Shown piece after piece: positions 8,274 through 15,077 of a stretch of DNA of 35,865 nucleotides. The number at the start of each line of letters is the position of its first letter. The stretch's first letter is position 1. Source of the DNA: Candidatus Coprousia avicola. GTDB lineage: Bacteria > Actinomycetota > Coriobacteriia > Coriobacteriales > Coriobacteriaceae. Where the stretch lies: contig DVMF01000050.1 of NCBI GenBank assembly GCA_018715125.1, forward strand, positions 1 to 35,865. The letters run 5' to 3'. The position numbers were made by a program, and so were the translations under genes. The notes under the pieces were generated by a model. It did no database searches. It saw only the letters and a list, made by a program, of their open reading frames with translations, and was not told the origin of the DNA.

Positions 8274-9388
8274 TGGTCTCCTCCGTAGAGCTCGAGTGTG
8301 CGCCGGACCACGCTGTCCCAGCCGAAGGACTCGGTGGCACGAACCCGTGCGGAGTCGCCTTTCGCCTTGGTCTCCCCCGGGTTTGCCAGAAGGGAGGCAA
8401 GAACCCTTTGCAGCTCCTCTGCGTCTCCCCTAGGGAACGTGAGGCCCGTCCTCTCGGTCACGTCCGCGCACTCGGGGATGTCGCTCGTGATGCAGCAGCG
8501 CCCGTACGCCATGGCCTCCAAGAGGCTCATCGGCATGCCCTCAACGTCAGAGGGCAGCACGTAGCACAAGGCGTTGGAGTAGAGCTCCTCCAGGGCCTCC
8601 CCTTGGACGAAGCCCGTCAGGACGACCCGTGGATCGTCGGCGGCGAGCCGTTTGATCTCATCGAGGTACTCGGAGGTATCCGATGACCCGCCGGCGATGA
8701 CCAAGCGCTTGTCGGTGTCGAGACCGCGGAAGGCCTTGATGAGAAGCTCGGGGCGCTTCTCGGGCACGATACGACCGAGGAAGAGGACATAGGAGCCCCG
8801 CGAGAGCCCCCAGCGCTCGGAGATGACGTGCGCAGAACGTGGCTCCTTGGGCTCTATGCCGTTGGGGACGAGGCGGGTCTCGCGCCCGTACGCCTCTCTG
8901 AAATAGCTCTGGGCCGAGCGGGAGAGCACGATGACCTCGTCGGCGCGACGGGCGGCGTTCCTCTCCCCCATCTTGATGTAGGTGCTCGCCAGCTTGCCCC
9001 ACTTGGCGCGCTGCCAGTCGAGCCCGTGGATGGTCGCGACCGTGCGGATGCCCGCGCGTCGCGCGAGCGGCAGCGGGACACAAGGGCCCTCGGCGTGGTA
9101 GTGGACGACGTCGGGGCGGTCCTTGATCGCCGCAAGCGTGGCGAAGAAGCTCGAGGAGAGCGCCGCCAAGCCCTTGGCATCCACGGTGCGCACCGGCACC
9201 ACGCGCACGCCGTCCACGACGCGCTCACCTTGGGTGCCCTCTCCCGTCATGACGTCCTTACCGCTGCGGTCGTAACAGGTCACCTCGTGACCCAGCGCCG
9301 CCATCCTTCGCGCCAACTCGGTCACGACAACCTCGACGCCACCTTCGCGGGAGTCGTATCGTTTATGGCCTATCATGGCGATACGCAC
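8270..9388 (-). CDS. GT4-family glycosyltransferase, probably second sugar of the repeat unit
   Basis: About 372 residues. The reading frame is open upstream to an ATG at 9418, but that lies inside the preceding gene. The GTG at 9388 is preceded by GGGGGAG nine bases upstream and follows the preceding stop by four bases, and it gives the family-typical start VRIAMIGHKRYDSREGGVE. The donor domain has YVLFLGRIVPEKRPELLIKA and PSDVEGMPMSLLEAMAYGR. MIGHKR-type enzymes usually sit next to the initiating sugar-phosphate transferase, as here, and commonly add the second sugar (often rhamnose or a hexose) to the lipid carrier. That role is family knowledge plus position, and specificity is not proven. 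Confidence 0.85.
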   Translation of the reverse strand: MRIAMIGHKRYDSREGGVEVVVTELARRMAALGHEVTCYDRSGKDVMTGEGTQGERVVDGVRVVPVRTVDAKGLAALSSSFFATLAAIKDRPDVVHYHAEGPCVPLPLARRAGIRTVATIHGLDWQRAKWGKLASTYIKMGERNAARRADEVIVLSRSAQSYFREAYGRETRLVPNGIEPKEPRSAHVISERWGLSRGSYVLFLGRIVPEKRPELLIKAFRGLDTDKRLVIAGGSSDTSEYLDEIKRLAADDPRVVLTGFVQGEALEELYSNALCYVLPSDVEGMPMSLLEAMAYGRCCITSDIPECADVTERTGLTFPRGDAEELQRVLASLLANPGETKAKGDSARVRATESFGWDSVVRRTLELYGGDQ

Positions 9389-9392
9389 GACG

Positions 9393-10106
9393 CTACTCCC
9401 CCTGCAGCGTGAGCACACAGCCCACGGTCTGGATGATCAGCTTGATATCGGTCCAAATGCCGGACTTGAGGATATAGAGCAAGTCGAGGTCGACCCACTC
9501 CTCGAAAGAGATCGAGTCGCGGTTGCGCCGGGTCTGCCAGTAGCAGGTGATGCCCGGTTTGACGGAGAGACGGAGTTGGTCGCGCAGGCTGTACTGGCGC
9601 ACCTCGCGTGGGAGCGCCGGACGCGGTCCCACGATGGACATATCTCCCACCAGCACATTCCAGAACTGGGGCAGCTCGTCGAGCGAGGTCTTGCGGATGA
9701 AACGGCCCACGCGGGTGATGCGCGGGTCTTCCTTAATCTTGAATACGGGTCCGTCCTTCTCGTTGGCGGGCATAAGGCTCTCGAGGCGATCCTCGGCATC
9801 CACGTACATAGAGCGGAACTTCACCATGCGGAACGTCCTGCCGCGCCTGCCCACGCGCTCCTGAAAGAAGAGCGGGGAGCCATGCGGATCATCGATGTAG
9901 ACGGCGAGCGCGACGGCGAGGTGCACGGGCAGAAGCACTACGAGGACCGCGAGGCTGAATGCGATATCGAACAGGCGCTTCACCGTGCGGTAGAGGAGCC
10001 TGCCCTCGATACCCTGTGCGATGCGCTCGAGCTCAGCCTGCGAGAAGCGGGCGTCCCCTCCACGCGGAACCACGCGGTCGGCAGCCGTGCCCGGCACGGG
10101 AAGCAC
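9393..10106 (-). CDS. Undecaprenyl-phosphate sugar-phosphate transferase (initiating transferase)
   Basis: About 237 residues from the GTG at 10106, which has AAGGGGGG about ten bases upstream. The frame is open to an ATG at 10319, but that start would overlap the NusG-like gene by more than 130 bases. The protein has one membrane hairpin segment (FDIAFSLAVLVVLLPVHLA) and the full bacterial sugar transferase core: PLFFQERVGRRGRTFRMVKFR, TRVGRFIRKTSLDELPQFWN, GDMSIVGPRPALPREV and KPGITCYWQ. It corresponds to the catalytic C-terminal domain of WcaJ/RfbP/CpsE without the N-terminal membrane bundle. It transfers a sugar-1-phosphate from a nucleotide sugar to undecaprenyl phosphate, the first committed step of repeat-unit synthesis. 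GTG 10097 is another possible start. Confidence 0.85.
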   Translation of the reverse strand: MLPVPGTAADRVVPRGGDARFSQAELERIAQGIEGRLLYRTVKRLFDIAFSLAVLVVLLPVHLAVALAVYIDDPHGSPLFFQERVGRRGRTFRMVKFRSMYVDAEDRLESLMPANEKDGPVFKIKEDPRITRVGRFIRKTSLDELPQFWNVLVGDMSIVGPRPALPREVRQYSLRDQLRLSVKPGITCYWQTRRNRDSISFEEWVDLDLLYILKSGIWTDIKLIIQTVGCVLTLQGE

Positions 10107-10185
10107 CGCGCAGCGGCCCCCCTTCCCCTCAACAGAGATGCTTGCTGTATCAACCGAAGTCGCCGGCGATGTTGGGCCCGAAGGC

Positions 10186-10719
10186 TCAACCGTCAGCGCC
10201 TCGCTCGATTCTCCCAACAACTTCCAACCCAACCTTGACGACCTTCGGCCGGCCGAACAGCCGGCCTTCCACGTAGGCCAAGCGCTTGTGGCGGTCGATC
10301 TTTTTGATCTGCGCCTCAAACCCTTTGAGCGGACCGTCGGTAACCCTTATGCGATCGCCGTCGGCAACCGCGATGGATGGCTCCGCCACGTGGTCGGGCC
10401 CGGTCAGTGCGAGTAGCCATGCCGTCTCCTCCTGCGTGAGTGGGGTGATCTTGCCTGCGGTGGCAAGCAGCTTGGTCATGGCGGGCACGCGGCGCAGGAG
10501 CTCGGCAAGCTCTGCCACCTCGGTCTTCTTGGCCGTAAGGTAGACGTATCCCGGCGTCAGGAGCTCCTCTTGGAGCGTCCAGGCGCCGCGGACCTTTCGC
10601 TGAAACTGAAACCGCGGAACAAAGCACCGGGCTGCCACGGCATGGCCCAGCACGCGGCCGATGAGCTCGACCGTCTTGCTCTCGCGGCCCGTTGCCACCT
10701 GCATGGCATACGTGCGCAT
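10186..10719 (-). CDS. NusG paralogue, LoaP/RfaH-type processive antiterminator
   Basis: 177 residues from ATG 10719 (GGGGGG just upstream). An in-frame ATG at 10758 would add 13 residues unlike the family. The N-terminus MRTYAMQVATGRESKTVELI is the NGN domain. The C-terminal KOW domain is VADGDRIRVTDGPLKGFEAQ, then KKIDRHKRLAYVEGRLFG. The housekeeping NusG would lie with secE and rpl genes, so this is a specialised paralogue. Such proteins head long capsule or antibiotic operons and let RNA polymerase read through terminators across the whole cluster. Here it is the first gene downstream of its own promoter and a GC-rich structured leader, ahead of at least nine polysaccharide genes. That it controls this operon is inferred from position. 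Confidence 0.85.
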   Translation of the reverse strand: MRTYAMQVATGRESKTVELIGRVLGHAVAARCFVPRFQFQRKVRGAWTLQEELLTPGYVYLTAKKTEVAELAELLRRVPAMTKLLATAGKITPLTQEETAWLLALTGPDHVAEPSIAVADGDRIRVTDGPLKGFEAQIKKIDRHKRLAYVEGRLFGRPKVVKVGLEVVGRIERGADG

Positions 10720-10867
10720 CGTGCCCCCCAACTGCCACGGCTTCGCCCATACGGGCATGCCGCAGCAGACGCAAGCTATTCAACCCCTCGCAGGTGACGA
10801 CAACGCGCACCGGGCGACGATTGCGTACCTACCAGATATGTATGCGACCGGGCGCACGCGCGGCACA

Positions 10868-10883
10868 GCTGCCGCCCGCGGCA
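10868..10883 (-). promoter_or_regulatory. ops-like sequence within a leader hairpin
   Basis: On the minus strand the leader reads TGCCGCGGGCGGCAGC. The first 14 bases form an inverted repeat (TGCCGC/GCGGCA). The sequence GGCGGCAGC differs by one base from the core GGCGGTAGC of the RfaH ops element. It lies about 90 bases downstream of the likely promoter and about 150 upstream of the NusG-like gene. RfaH reads ops in the non-template DNA, and LoaP reads an RNA hairpin. Either could be served by this site, but the match may be chance in GC-rich DNA. Confidence 0.35.
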
Positions 10884-10966
10884 CCGGGCCGCCTGCAGAG
10901 GCGCCTCATCCCCTATGCCGCGACCTTGGCGGACGCGACTCTCGGGTGGCCCTCGACAGTTTTACG

Positions 10967-10975
10967 ATTTTAGCA
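10967..10975 (-). promoter_or_regulatory. Extended -10 promoter of the NusG-led polysaccharide operon
   Basis: The minus strand has TGCTAAAAT, an extended -10 (TGn plus TAAAAT). It sits in a locally AT-rich patch of an otherwise GC-rich intergenic region. No good -35 hexamer is seen 16-18 bases upstream, which extended -10 promoters tolerate. Transcription from here would give a leader of roughly 240 bases before the NusG-like gene. Confidence 0.5.
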
Positions 10976-11028
10976 CAGTGGTATGGGCGACATCTGACGC
11001 TCCGCCGTCGATTCACCATACCTAACAA

Positions 11029-11045
11029 ACCCTTTGCAAAAGGGT
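11029..11045 (-). terminator. Short hairpin with T-rich tail after cpsB-like gene
   Basis: On the minus strand ACCCTTT-TGC-AAAGGGT forms a seven-pair stem with a three-base loop, followed by TTGTTAGG. It lies about 90 bases after the phosphatase gene and before the next promoter. The stem is AT-rich at its top and the T tract is interrupted, so this is at best a weak terminator. Confidence 0.35.
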
Positions 11046-11048
11046 GCG

Positions 11049-11080
11049 CCGGTTATGACAAAAGATGCCCCGGTTATGAC
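11049..11080. repeat. Two 11-bp direct repeats spaced 21 bp, operator-like
   Basis: CCGGTTATGAC occurs exactly at 11049-11059 and again at 11070-11080. The 21-bp period is two turns of the helix, so both copies face the same side of the DNA. They lie upstream of the extended -10 of the NusG-led operon and downstream of the phosphatase gene, in non-coding DNA. The arrangement resembles a binding site for a regulator acting as a tandem dimer. Confidence 0.5.
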
Positions 11081-11131
11081 GGCGCTGCGGACGTTGCGGA
11101 GCTGGAAGCAGATTTATGCTGGTAGATAGCC

Positions 11132-11779
11132 TTATGCCTGCATCATATCGATGCCGGCGAGATCGCAGGCGCGCCGCAGGTTCTCATAGTGGCCGATGCG
11201 GTGCGCATCGCTGGCGATGTAGGTGTAGAGCCCCCGCTCGAGGAGCTTCTTGGCGGGTCGCTTCTCGCGGCCCAAGCGGCCCCCCACGACAAAATCTGCC
11301 GACGCCTGGAGCTTGCAGCCCATGCGCACGAGCTCCTCGGCGAGGCCCGGGTCCTTCTGGATCGCGCGATAGCGCTCGGGGTGCGCGATGATGACCTCAA
11401 AACCTCGCGCCTGCAGCGCGTAGATGGTGCGCTCGTACTCGGGAAAATCGTCCTTGGTGCAGCGGCTCGAGAGCTCCAGCAAAAACTCGTCGGACCCGTC
11501 GAAGTGCAGGCGATCCGCCCACTCGAGCCCGAGCTCCATCAGCTTGGTGTGGTTGACCTCCCACCCCATCTGCAAAGGGAAGCCCTGCGCGTAGGCCTGA
11601 AGCGTACGGAAGGCGCCCCACATGCGCTCGTAGTCGAAGTACGGGTCGCGCACATGGGGCGTGCAGACGATGCTGGTTATGCCGACGCGCTGCGCCATGT
11701 AGAGCATCTGCCCGCTCTCGGTGAGGTTGCGGGCTCCGTCATCCACGCCGGGAAGGATATGGCAGTGGATGTCGCGCAT
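11132..11779 (-). CDS. CpsB/CapC-like PHP-domain protein-tyrosine phosphatase
   Basis: 215 residues. The N-terminal motif DIHCHILPGVDDGA (residues 3-16) is the PHP metal-binding signature of CpsB/CapC/YwqE phosphatases. Further metal ligands are seen in CTPHVRDPYF (about 39-48), IAHPERYRAI (about 134-143) and SDAHRIGHY (about 190-198). These manganese-dependent enzymes dephosphorylate the tyrosine cluster of the cognate BY-kinase and so control capsule length and amount. The gene starts one base after the stop of the kinase gene (TAACATG), as expected for a kinase-phosphatase pair. The length is slightly below the usual 240-260 residues but all motif blocks are present. Confidence 0.88.
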   Translation of the reverse strand: MRDIHCHILPGVDDGARNLTESGQMLYMAQRVGITSIVCTPHVRDPYFDYERMWGAFRTLQAYAQGFPLQMGWEVNHTKLMELGLEWADRLHFDGSDEFLLELSSRCTKDDFPEYERTIYALQARGFEVIIAHPERYRAIQKDPGLAEELVRMGCKLQASADFVVGGRLGREKRPAKKLLERGLYTYIASDAHRIGHYENLRRACDLAGIDMMQA

Positions 11780-11780
11780 G

Positions 11781-12698
11781 TTAGCGGCCGGTGCTCTGGA
11801 ACTGGTTGATCATCGCCGCCGTGGAGCTGGGCGACACGGGACGCGGCGCCTGCACGGGCTGCGCGGCAGGGGCCGCCTGCTGCGGGACGGTCGCACGCGC
11901 CTGAGGCTGCGCGGACGGGGCCTGGTGCGGAGCCTGCGCCGGGCGCGCCGTCGCGCGCGGCGGGCGCGTCTGCGCCTTGGCGGCGGGCACGCGCGCGGCG
12001 GCCCTGGCCTCGGCATCCAGATCGACGCGGACGCCGTCGCCGTTGTAATAGGCGTAGTAGTAGTCGTCCGCCTTGCGGTCGCAGCCGTTGAGCACGACGC
12101 CGATGACGTTGGCCTCGGCCTTCTGCAGCTGCTCGTAGGCGCCCACGAGGTCGCGGCGCTTCACATAGTTCTCGCGCACCACGAGCACCGTGGCGTCCAC
12201 CACCGCGGCGATGACGGCGGCGTCGACAAACGTGCCCACGGGCGGCGTGTCGAACACCACGTAGTCGTACTTGGAGTTGACTTCCTTCACGAACTTGCGG
12301 AAGCGGTGCGACGCCAGGATGTCCGCCGGGTTGGGGATGTTGGGCTCGGCGTCGAGGAAGTAGCAGTCGCCCGTCTTGGTGGGCACGACGGCCTCCTCGA
12401 GCGTGCAGTCGCCCGCGAGCACGGCGTAGAGGCCGTGGCTCGGGTGCACGCCCAGCTTGCCGGCGAGCGAGCGGCGGCGCATGTCGGTCTCGACCACGAG
12501 CACGTCGCGGCCGCTCGTGGCGATGGCGCGGGCGAGGTTGATCGCAACGGTGGTCTTGCCCTCGTTGGGCACCGACGAGGTGATGACGATGGAGGACACC
12601 GGGTCGTCCACGCTGGCAAAGCGGATGTTGGCCAACAGGGTCTTGACGGCGTTCTGCATCAGGACCTGTTCGTTTTGATGCTTGCGCTTGCGGGCCAT
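11781..12698 (-). CDS. CpsD/CapB-like BY-kinase (tyrosine autokinase) with Pro/Ala/Gln-rich tail
   Basis: 305 residues. Walker A is SSVPNEGKTT (41-50), Walker A' is VLVVETDMRR (66-75) and Walker B is VVFDTPP (147-153). This is the P-loop fold that uses ATP for tyrosine phosphorylation. A tyrosine cluster, DDYYYAYYNG, lies at 211-220 (Tyr 213-215, 217, 218) and is the autophosphorylation site. In most relatives this cluster is near the very end. Here it is followed by about 85 residues rich in Pro, Ala, Gln and Arg ending in INQFQSTGR. It acts with the membrane Wzz-like activator encoded just upstream and is reversed by the PHP phosphatase encoded just downstream. Confidence 0.88.
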   Translation of the reverse strand: MARKRKHQNEQVLMQNAVKTLLANIRFASVDDPVSSIVITSSVPNEGKTTVAINLARAIATSGRDVLVVETDMRRRSLAGKLGVHPSHGLYAVLAGDCTLEEAVVPTKTGDCYFLDAEPNIPNPADILASHRFRKFVKEVNSKYDYVVFDTPPVGTFVDAAVIAAVVDATVLVVRENYVKRRDLVGAYEQLQKAEANVIGVVLNGCDRKADDYYYAYYNGDGVRVDLDAEARAAARVPAAKAQTRPPRATARPAQAPHQAPSAQPQARATVPQQAAPAAQPVQAPRPVSPSSTAAMINQFQSTGR

Positions 12699-12701
12699 GG
12701 C

Positions 12702-13358
12702 TTAGTTACCTCCCTTGACGAGCGGGATGCGGCCGATGACGGGCACACCCAGGAGCTCCACGATCTCGTCGCCGCGCACGCGCGTGTCGAGCATATCCAT
12801 CAGGACGACGATGGCCACGGCGGCGAAGAGACCGGCCATGAGGCCCACGGCGATGTAGAGCGGACGGTTGGGGCCGCTCGGCGCGGTGGGTGCGGACGCC
12901 TCGTCGATGACGTTCACGCTCTCGACGTTCATGACCTCGCGCGCCACGTCGCCCACGCTCTCGGCGAGCGCGTTGGCCACCTCGGCCACGGCGCGGGGCT
13001 CGCCGCCCGTCACCGTGAGGGTGATGACGCGGGTGTTGGTCTCGCTCGCCACCGAGATGTCGAAGCCATCGAGGTCCTCGAGGCCCACGGCGCGGGCGGC
13101 GTCGTCGCGCACGCGCGAGCTGTCCATCAGCTGCGCGATGTCGTTCGCCACCTGCTGCGAAGCGTTGAGGTCGGAGTACAGGTTGGTACCCGTTGCCGTC
13201 TGGTCGAGCGTGAGCACGTACATGCTCGTGGTGGTGGAGTAGGTGTTCTCCATAAACAGGAAGGCGTAGGCCGCCACGGCGATGGCGCACATCACCGGCA
13301 GCAAGATAACGAGCCTGAGGTGCTTGCGCAGCAGCGTCAGGAGTTCCAGCAGGGTCAT
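12702..13358 (-). CDS. Wzz/CpsC-like chain-length determinant and BY-kinase activator
   Basis: 218 residues from ATG 13358, preceded by GAGAGG at good spacing. A TTG at 13385 in the same frame is less likely. The protein has two membrane segments, about residues 20-40 (LVILLPVMCAIAVAAYAFLF) and near the C-terminus (LYIAVGLMAGLFAAVAIVVL), enclosing an extracytoplasmic domain. The second segment is preceded by APTAPSGPNRPLY, the Pro-rich stretch typical of Wzz/CpsC, and followed by a short cytoplasmic tail that would contact the kinase. It sets polysaccharide chain length and activates the BY-kinase. It opens the regulatory trio, three bases upstream of the kinase gene. Confidence 0.85.
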   Translation of the reverse strand: MTLLELLTLLRKHLRLVILLPVMCAIAVAAYAFLFMENTYSTTTSMYVLTLDQTATGTNLYSDLNASQQVANDIAQLMDSSRVRDDAARAVGLEDLDGFDISVASETNTRVITLTVTGGEPRAVAEVANALAESVGDVAREVMNVESVNVIDEASAPTAPSGPNRPLYIAVGLMAGLFAAVAIVVLMDMLDTRVRGDEIVELLGVPVIGRIPLVKGGN

Positions 13359-13499
13359 GACGTACCTCTCACGATCTAGGTGCAAAAAGCCGCGCCGCGG
13401 CGCCTTCGTCCTCCCCCTCCCCCACCTCGAACGTTTAGGGCCCTAAGGGCCCAACCGACCGGGGCTGCGAATGGCGCTGGGCGCTTCGGTGCAGCAGAT

Positions 13500-13539
13500 A
13501 CTATAGGACACCGGCAGGGATAATTGAGGGTCCCCTGCC
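13500..13539 (-). promoter_or_regulatory. Possible promoter and inverted repeat upstream of the wzz-like gene
   Basis: On the minus strand a TATAGT -10-like hexamer lies at 13500-13505, about 140 bases before the wzz-like start. No clear -35 is seen at the right distance. Just upstream, GGCAGGG (13513-13519) and CCCTGCC (13533-13539) form a seven-pair inverted repeat that could be an operator. The leader also holds a 12-bp palindrome, TTAGGGCCCTAA, near 13436-13447. Between 13540 and 13658 I see nothing else of note. Confidence 0.35.
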
Positions 13540-13658
13540 ATAATGGAGGATTTTACCACGAATGGCCATAGGAGGCTGGGGGTTGAACCACCGTCAAAGC
13601 CCTGGGGCGGCACATGCGCGCGGAGGGGACGGCGGACACCGGTGCGGGACGCATACGG

Positions 13659-13692
13659 AAAAGCGGCCGCAGGCACTTGCGCCTGCGGCCGC
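13659..13692 (-). terminator. Intrinsic terminator of the acetate kinase genes
   Basis: A perfect 12-pair stem (GCGGCCGCAGGC/GCCTGCGGCCGC, loop of six) is followed on the minus strand by TTTT. It lies about 100 bases after the stop of the downstream acetate kinase gene. Confidence 0.85.
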
Positions 13693-13790
13693 TCGATGCG
13701 GCAATCTCTCGCCCCGCTGCGGGTTCACCCGCGCGGTCAGGGGGCCCAAGCCTGCGCCCGCACGCGTGTGGGCCGCGCGGATGCGGCCCG

Positions 13791-14969
13791 TTACGCGCCC
13801 GCGACCAGTCGCTTGACGTCGAGCGCGATCATGTACTCCTCGTCCGTGGGGATGACCATGACCGTCACGGGCGAGCCGGCGGCGCTGATGACCTGGGGAC
13901 CGTTGCCCACCGCGTTCTGGTTGCGCTCGCGGTCCACGCGCACGCCCAGCCAGTCGAAGCACTCGCAGAAGGCCTGGCGGATGGTCCAGTCGTTCTCGCC
14001 GATGCCCGCCGTGAAGGTGATGGTGTCCACGCCCGCCATCGACGCGATCATCGACGCGGCCTGGAGCATCGCCTTGTACGCGTACATGTCGAACGCGAGC
14101 AGGCAGTTCTCGTCGCCGTGGTTGGCGCCCTCGCGGATATCGCGCGCGTCGCTCGAGATGCCCGAGACGGCGAGGAGGCCCGACTTCTTGTTCATCATCT
14201 CGTCGACCTCGTCAAAGGTGTAGCCGCCCTCACGCTGGAGGTAGCACACAGTCGCCGGGTCGATGGAGCCGCAGCGGGTGCCCATCATGAGGCCGTCGAG
14301 CGGGGTGAGCCCCATCGTGGTGTCGCGGCAGACGCCGTCCTCGATGGCGCAGAGCGACGCGCCGTTGCCCAGATGGCACGAGAGCAGGCGGTGGCAGAAG
14401 TCGCCGAGCATCTCCTTGGCGACCATCCACTCGTAGCGGTGGCTCGTGCCGTGGGCGCCGTACTTGCGGATGTGGTACTTCTCGCACACGTCCTTGGGCA
14501 GCGCGTAGGTATAGGCGACCTGCGGCATCGTCATATGGAACGACGTGTCGAAGACGGCGACGTTGGGGATCTCTGGATACCGCTCGCGGCACGCGTCGAT
14601 GGCGGCCGCCTCGCCGTAGTTGTGGAGCGGTGCGAGCGGCGCGACCTCGAGGATCTTCGCCATGACCTCGTCGTCTACGAGCGCGGAGTCGTCGAAGTAC
14701 CAGCCGCCCTGCACGATGCGGTGGCCGATGCCCTCAAACGTGTACCCGCCCTCGTCGAGCGTCTTCAGCACGCGGTTGATGGCCGCCTTGTGGTCCGGGA
14801 AGAGCGCGTCTTCCACCACCTTCTCGCCTGAGGGGTCCGTGTGGGTGAAGATGCCGCGGTCGAGGCCGATGCGCTCGCAGTTGCCCTTGGTGGCGATCTT
14901 ACGCGTGTCGGTGTCGAGGAGCTGGTACTTGAGGCTCGAGCTGCCCGCGTTGACGACGAGTACGTTCAT
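13791..14969 (-). CDS. ackA: Acetate kinase, copy 1 (downstream gene of a tandem pair)
   Basis: 392 residues from ATG 14969, with AGGAGAG just upstream. The longer frame to 15059 adds 30 residues of no family likeness. It starts NVLVVNAGSSSLKYQ, the ASKHA phosphate-binding signature of acetate kinases. Catalytic-site blocks are all visible: GHRIVQGG, LAPLHN, VFDTSFH, YGAHGTSHRY, GTRCGSIDPATVCYL, SDARDI, TAGIGEN and IPTDEEYMIA. It makes ATP and acetate from acetyl phosphate, the last step of fermentative acetate production. It lies 108 bases downstream of a second acetate kinase gene on the same strand and ends in a strong terminator. No phosphotransacetylase gene is adjacent. Confidence 0.93.
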   Translation of the reverse strand: MNVLVVNAGSSSLKYQLLDTDTRKIATKGNCERIGLDRGIFTHTDPSGEKVVEDALFPDHKAAINRVLKTLDEGGYTFEGIGHRIVQGGWYFDDSALVDDEVMAKILEVAPLAPLHNYGEAAAIDACRERYPEIPNVAVFDTSFHMTMPQVAYTYALPKDVCEKYHIRKYGAHGTSHRYEWMVAKEMLGDFCHRLLSCHLGNGASLCAIEDGVCRDTTMGLTPLDGLMMGTRCGSIDPATVCYLQREGGYTFDEVDEMMNKKSGLLAVSGISSDARDIREGANHGDENCLLAFDMYAYKAMLQAASMIASMAGVDTITFTAGIGENDWTIRQAFCECFDWLGVRVDRERNQNAVGNGPQVISAAGSPVTVMVIPTDEEYMIALDVKRLVAGA

Positions 14970-15077
14970 GGCTCTCCTATCGGGGGGTCGCCCGGCAAAA
15001 CCGGGGCTGAAGGGTACGGCTGCGGCGCGCCCCCTGGCGTGGGTGCGCGCCGCATGCACTCGTGCTGCTGGAATAAC

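Noticed and set aside
11721-13379. Long plus-strand open frame (552 codons) opposite the Wzz and kinase genes
   Set aside because: It is rich in His, Arg, Ala, Val and Gly without any domain, lies exactly antisense to three recognised genes, and is what GC-rich codon bias produces on the other strand. The same applies to the frames at 14841-16508 (+), 21825-23705 (+), 19371-20837 (-) and 26923-28791 (-).
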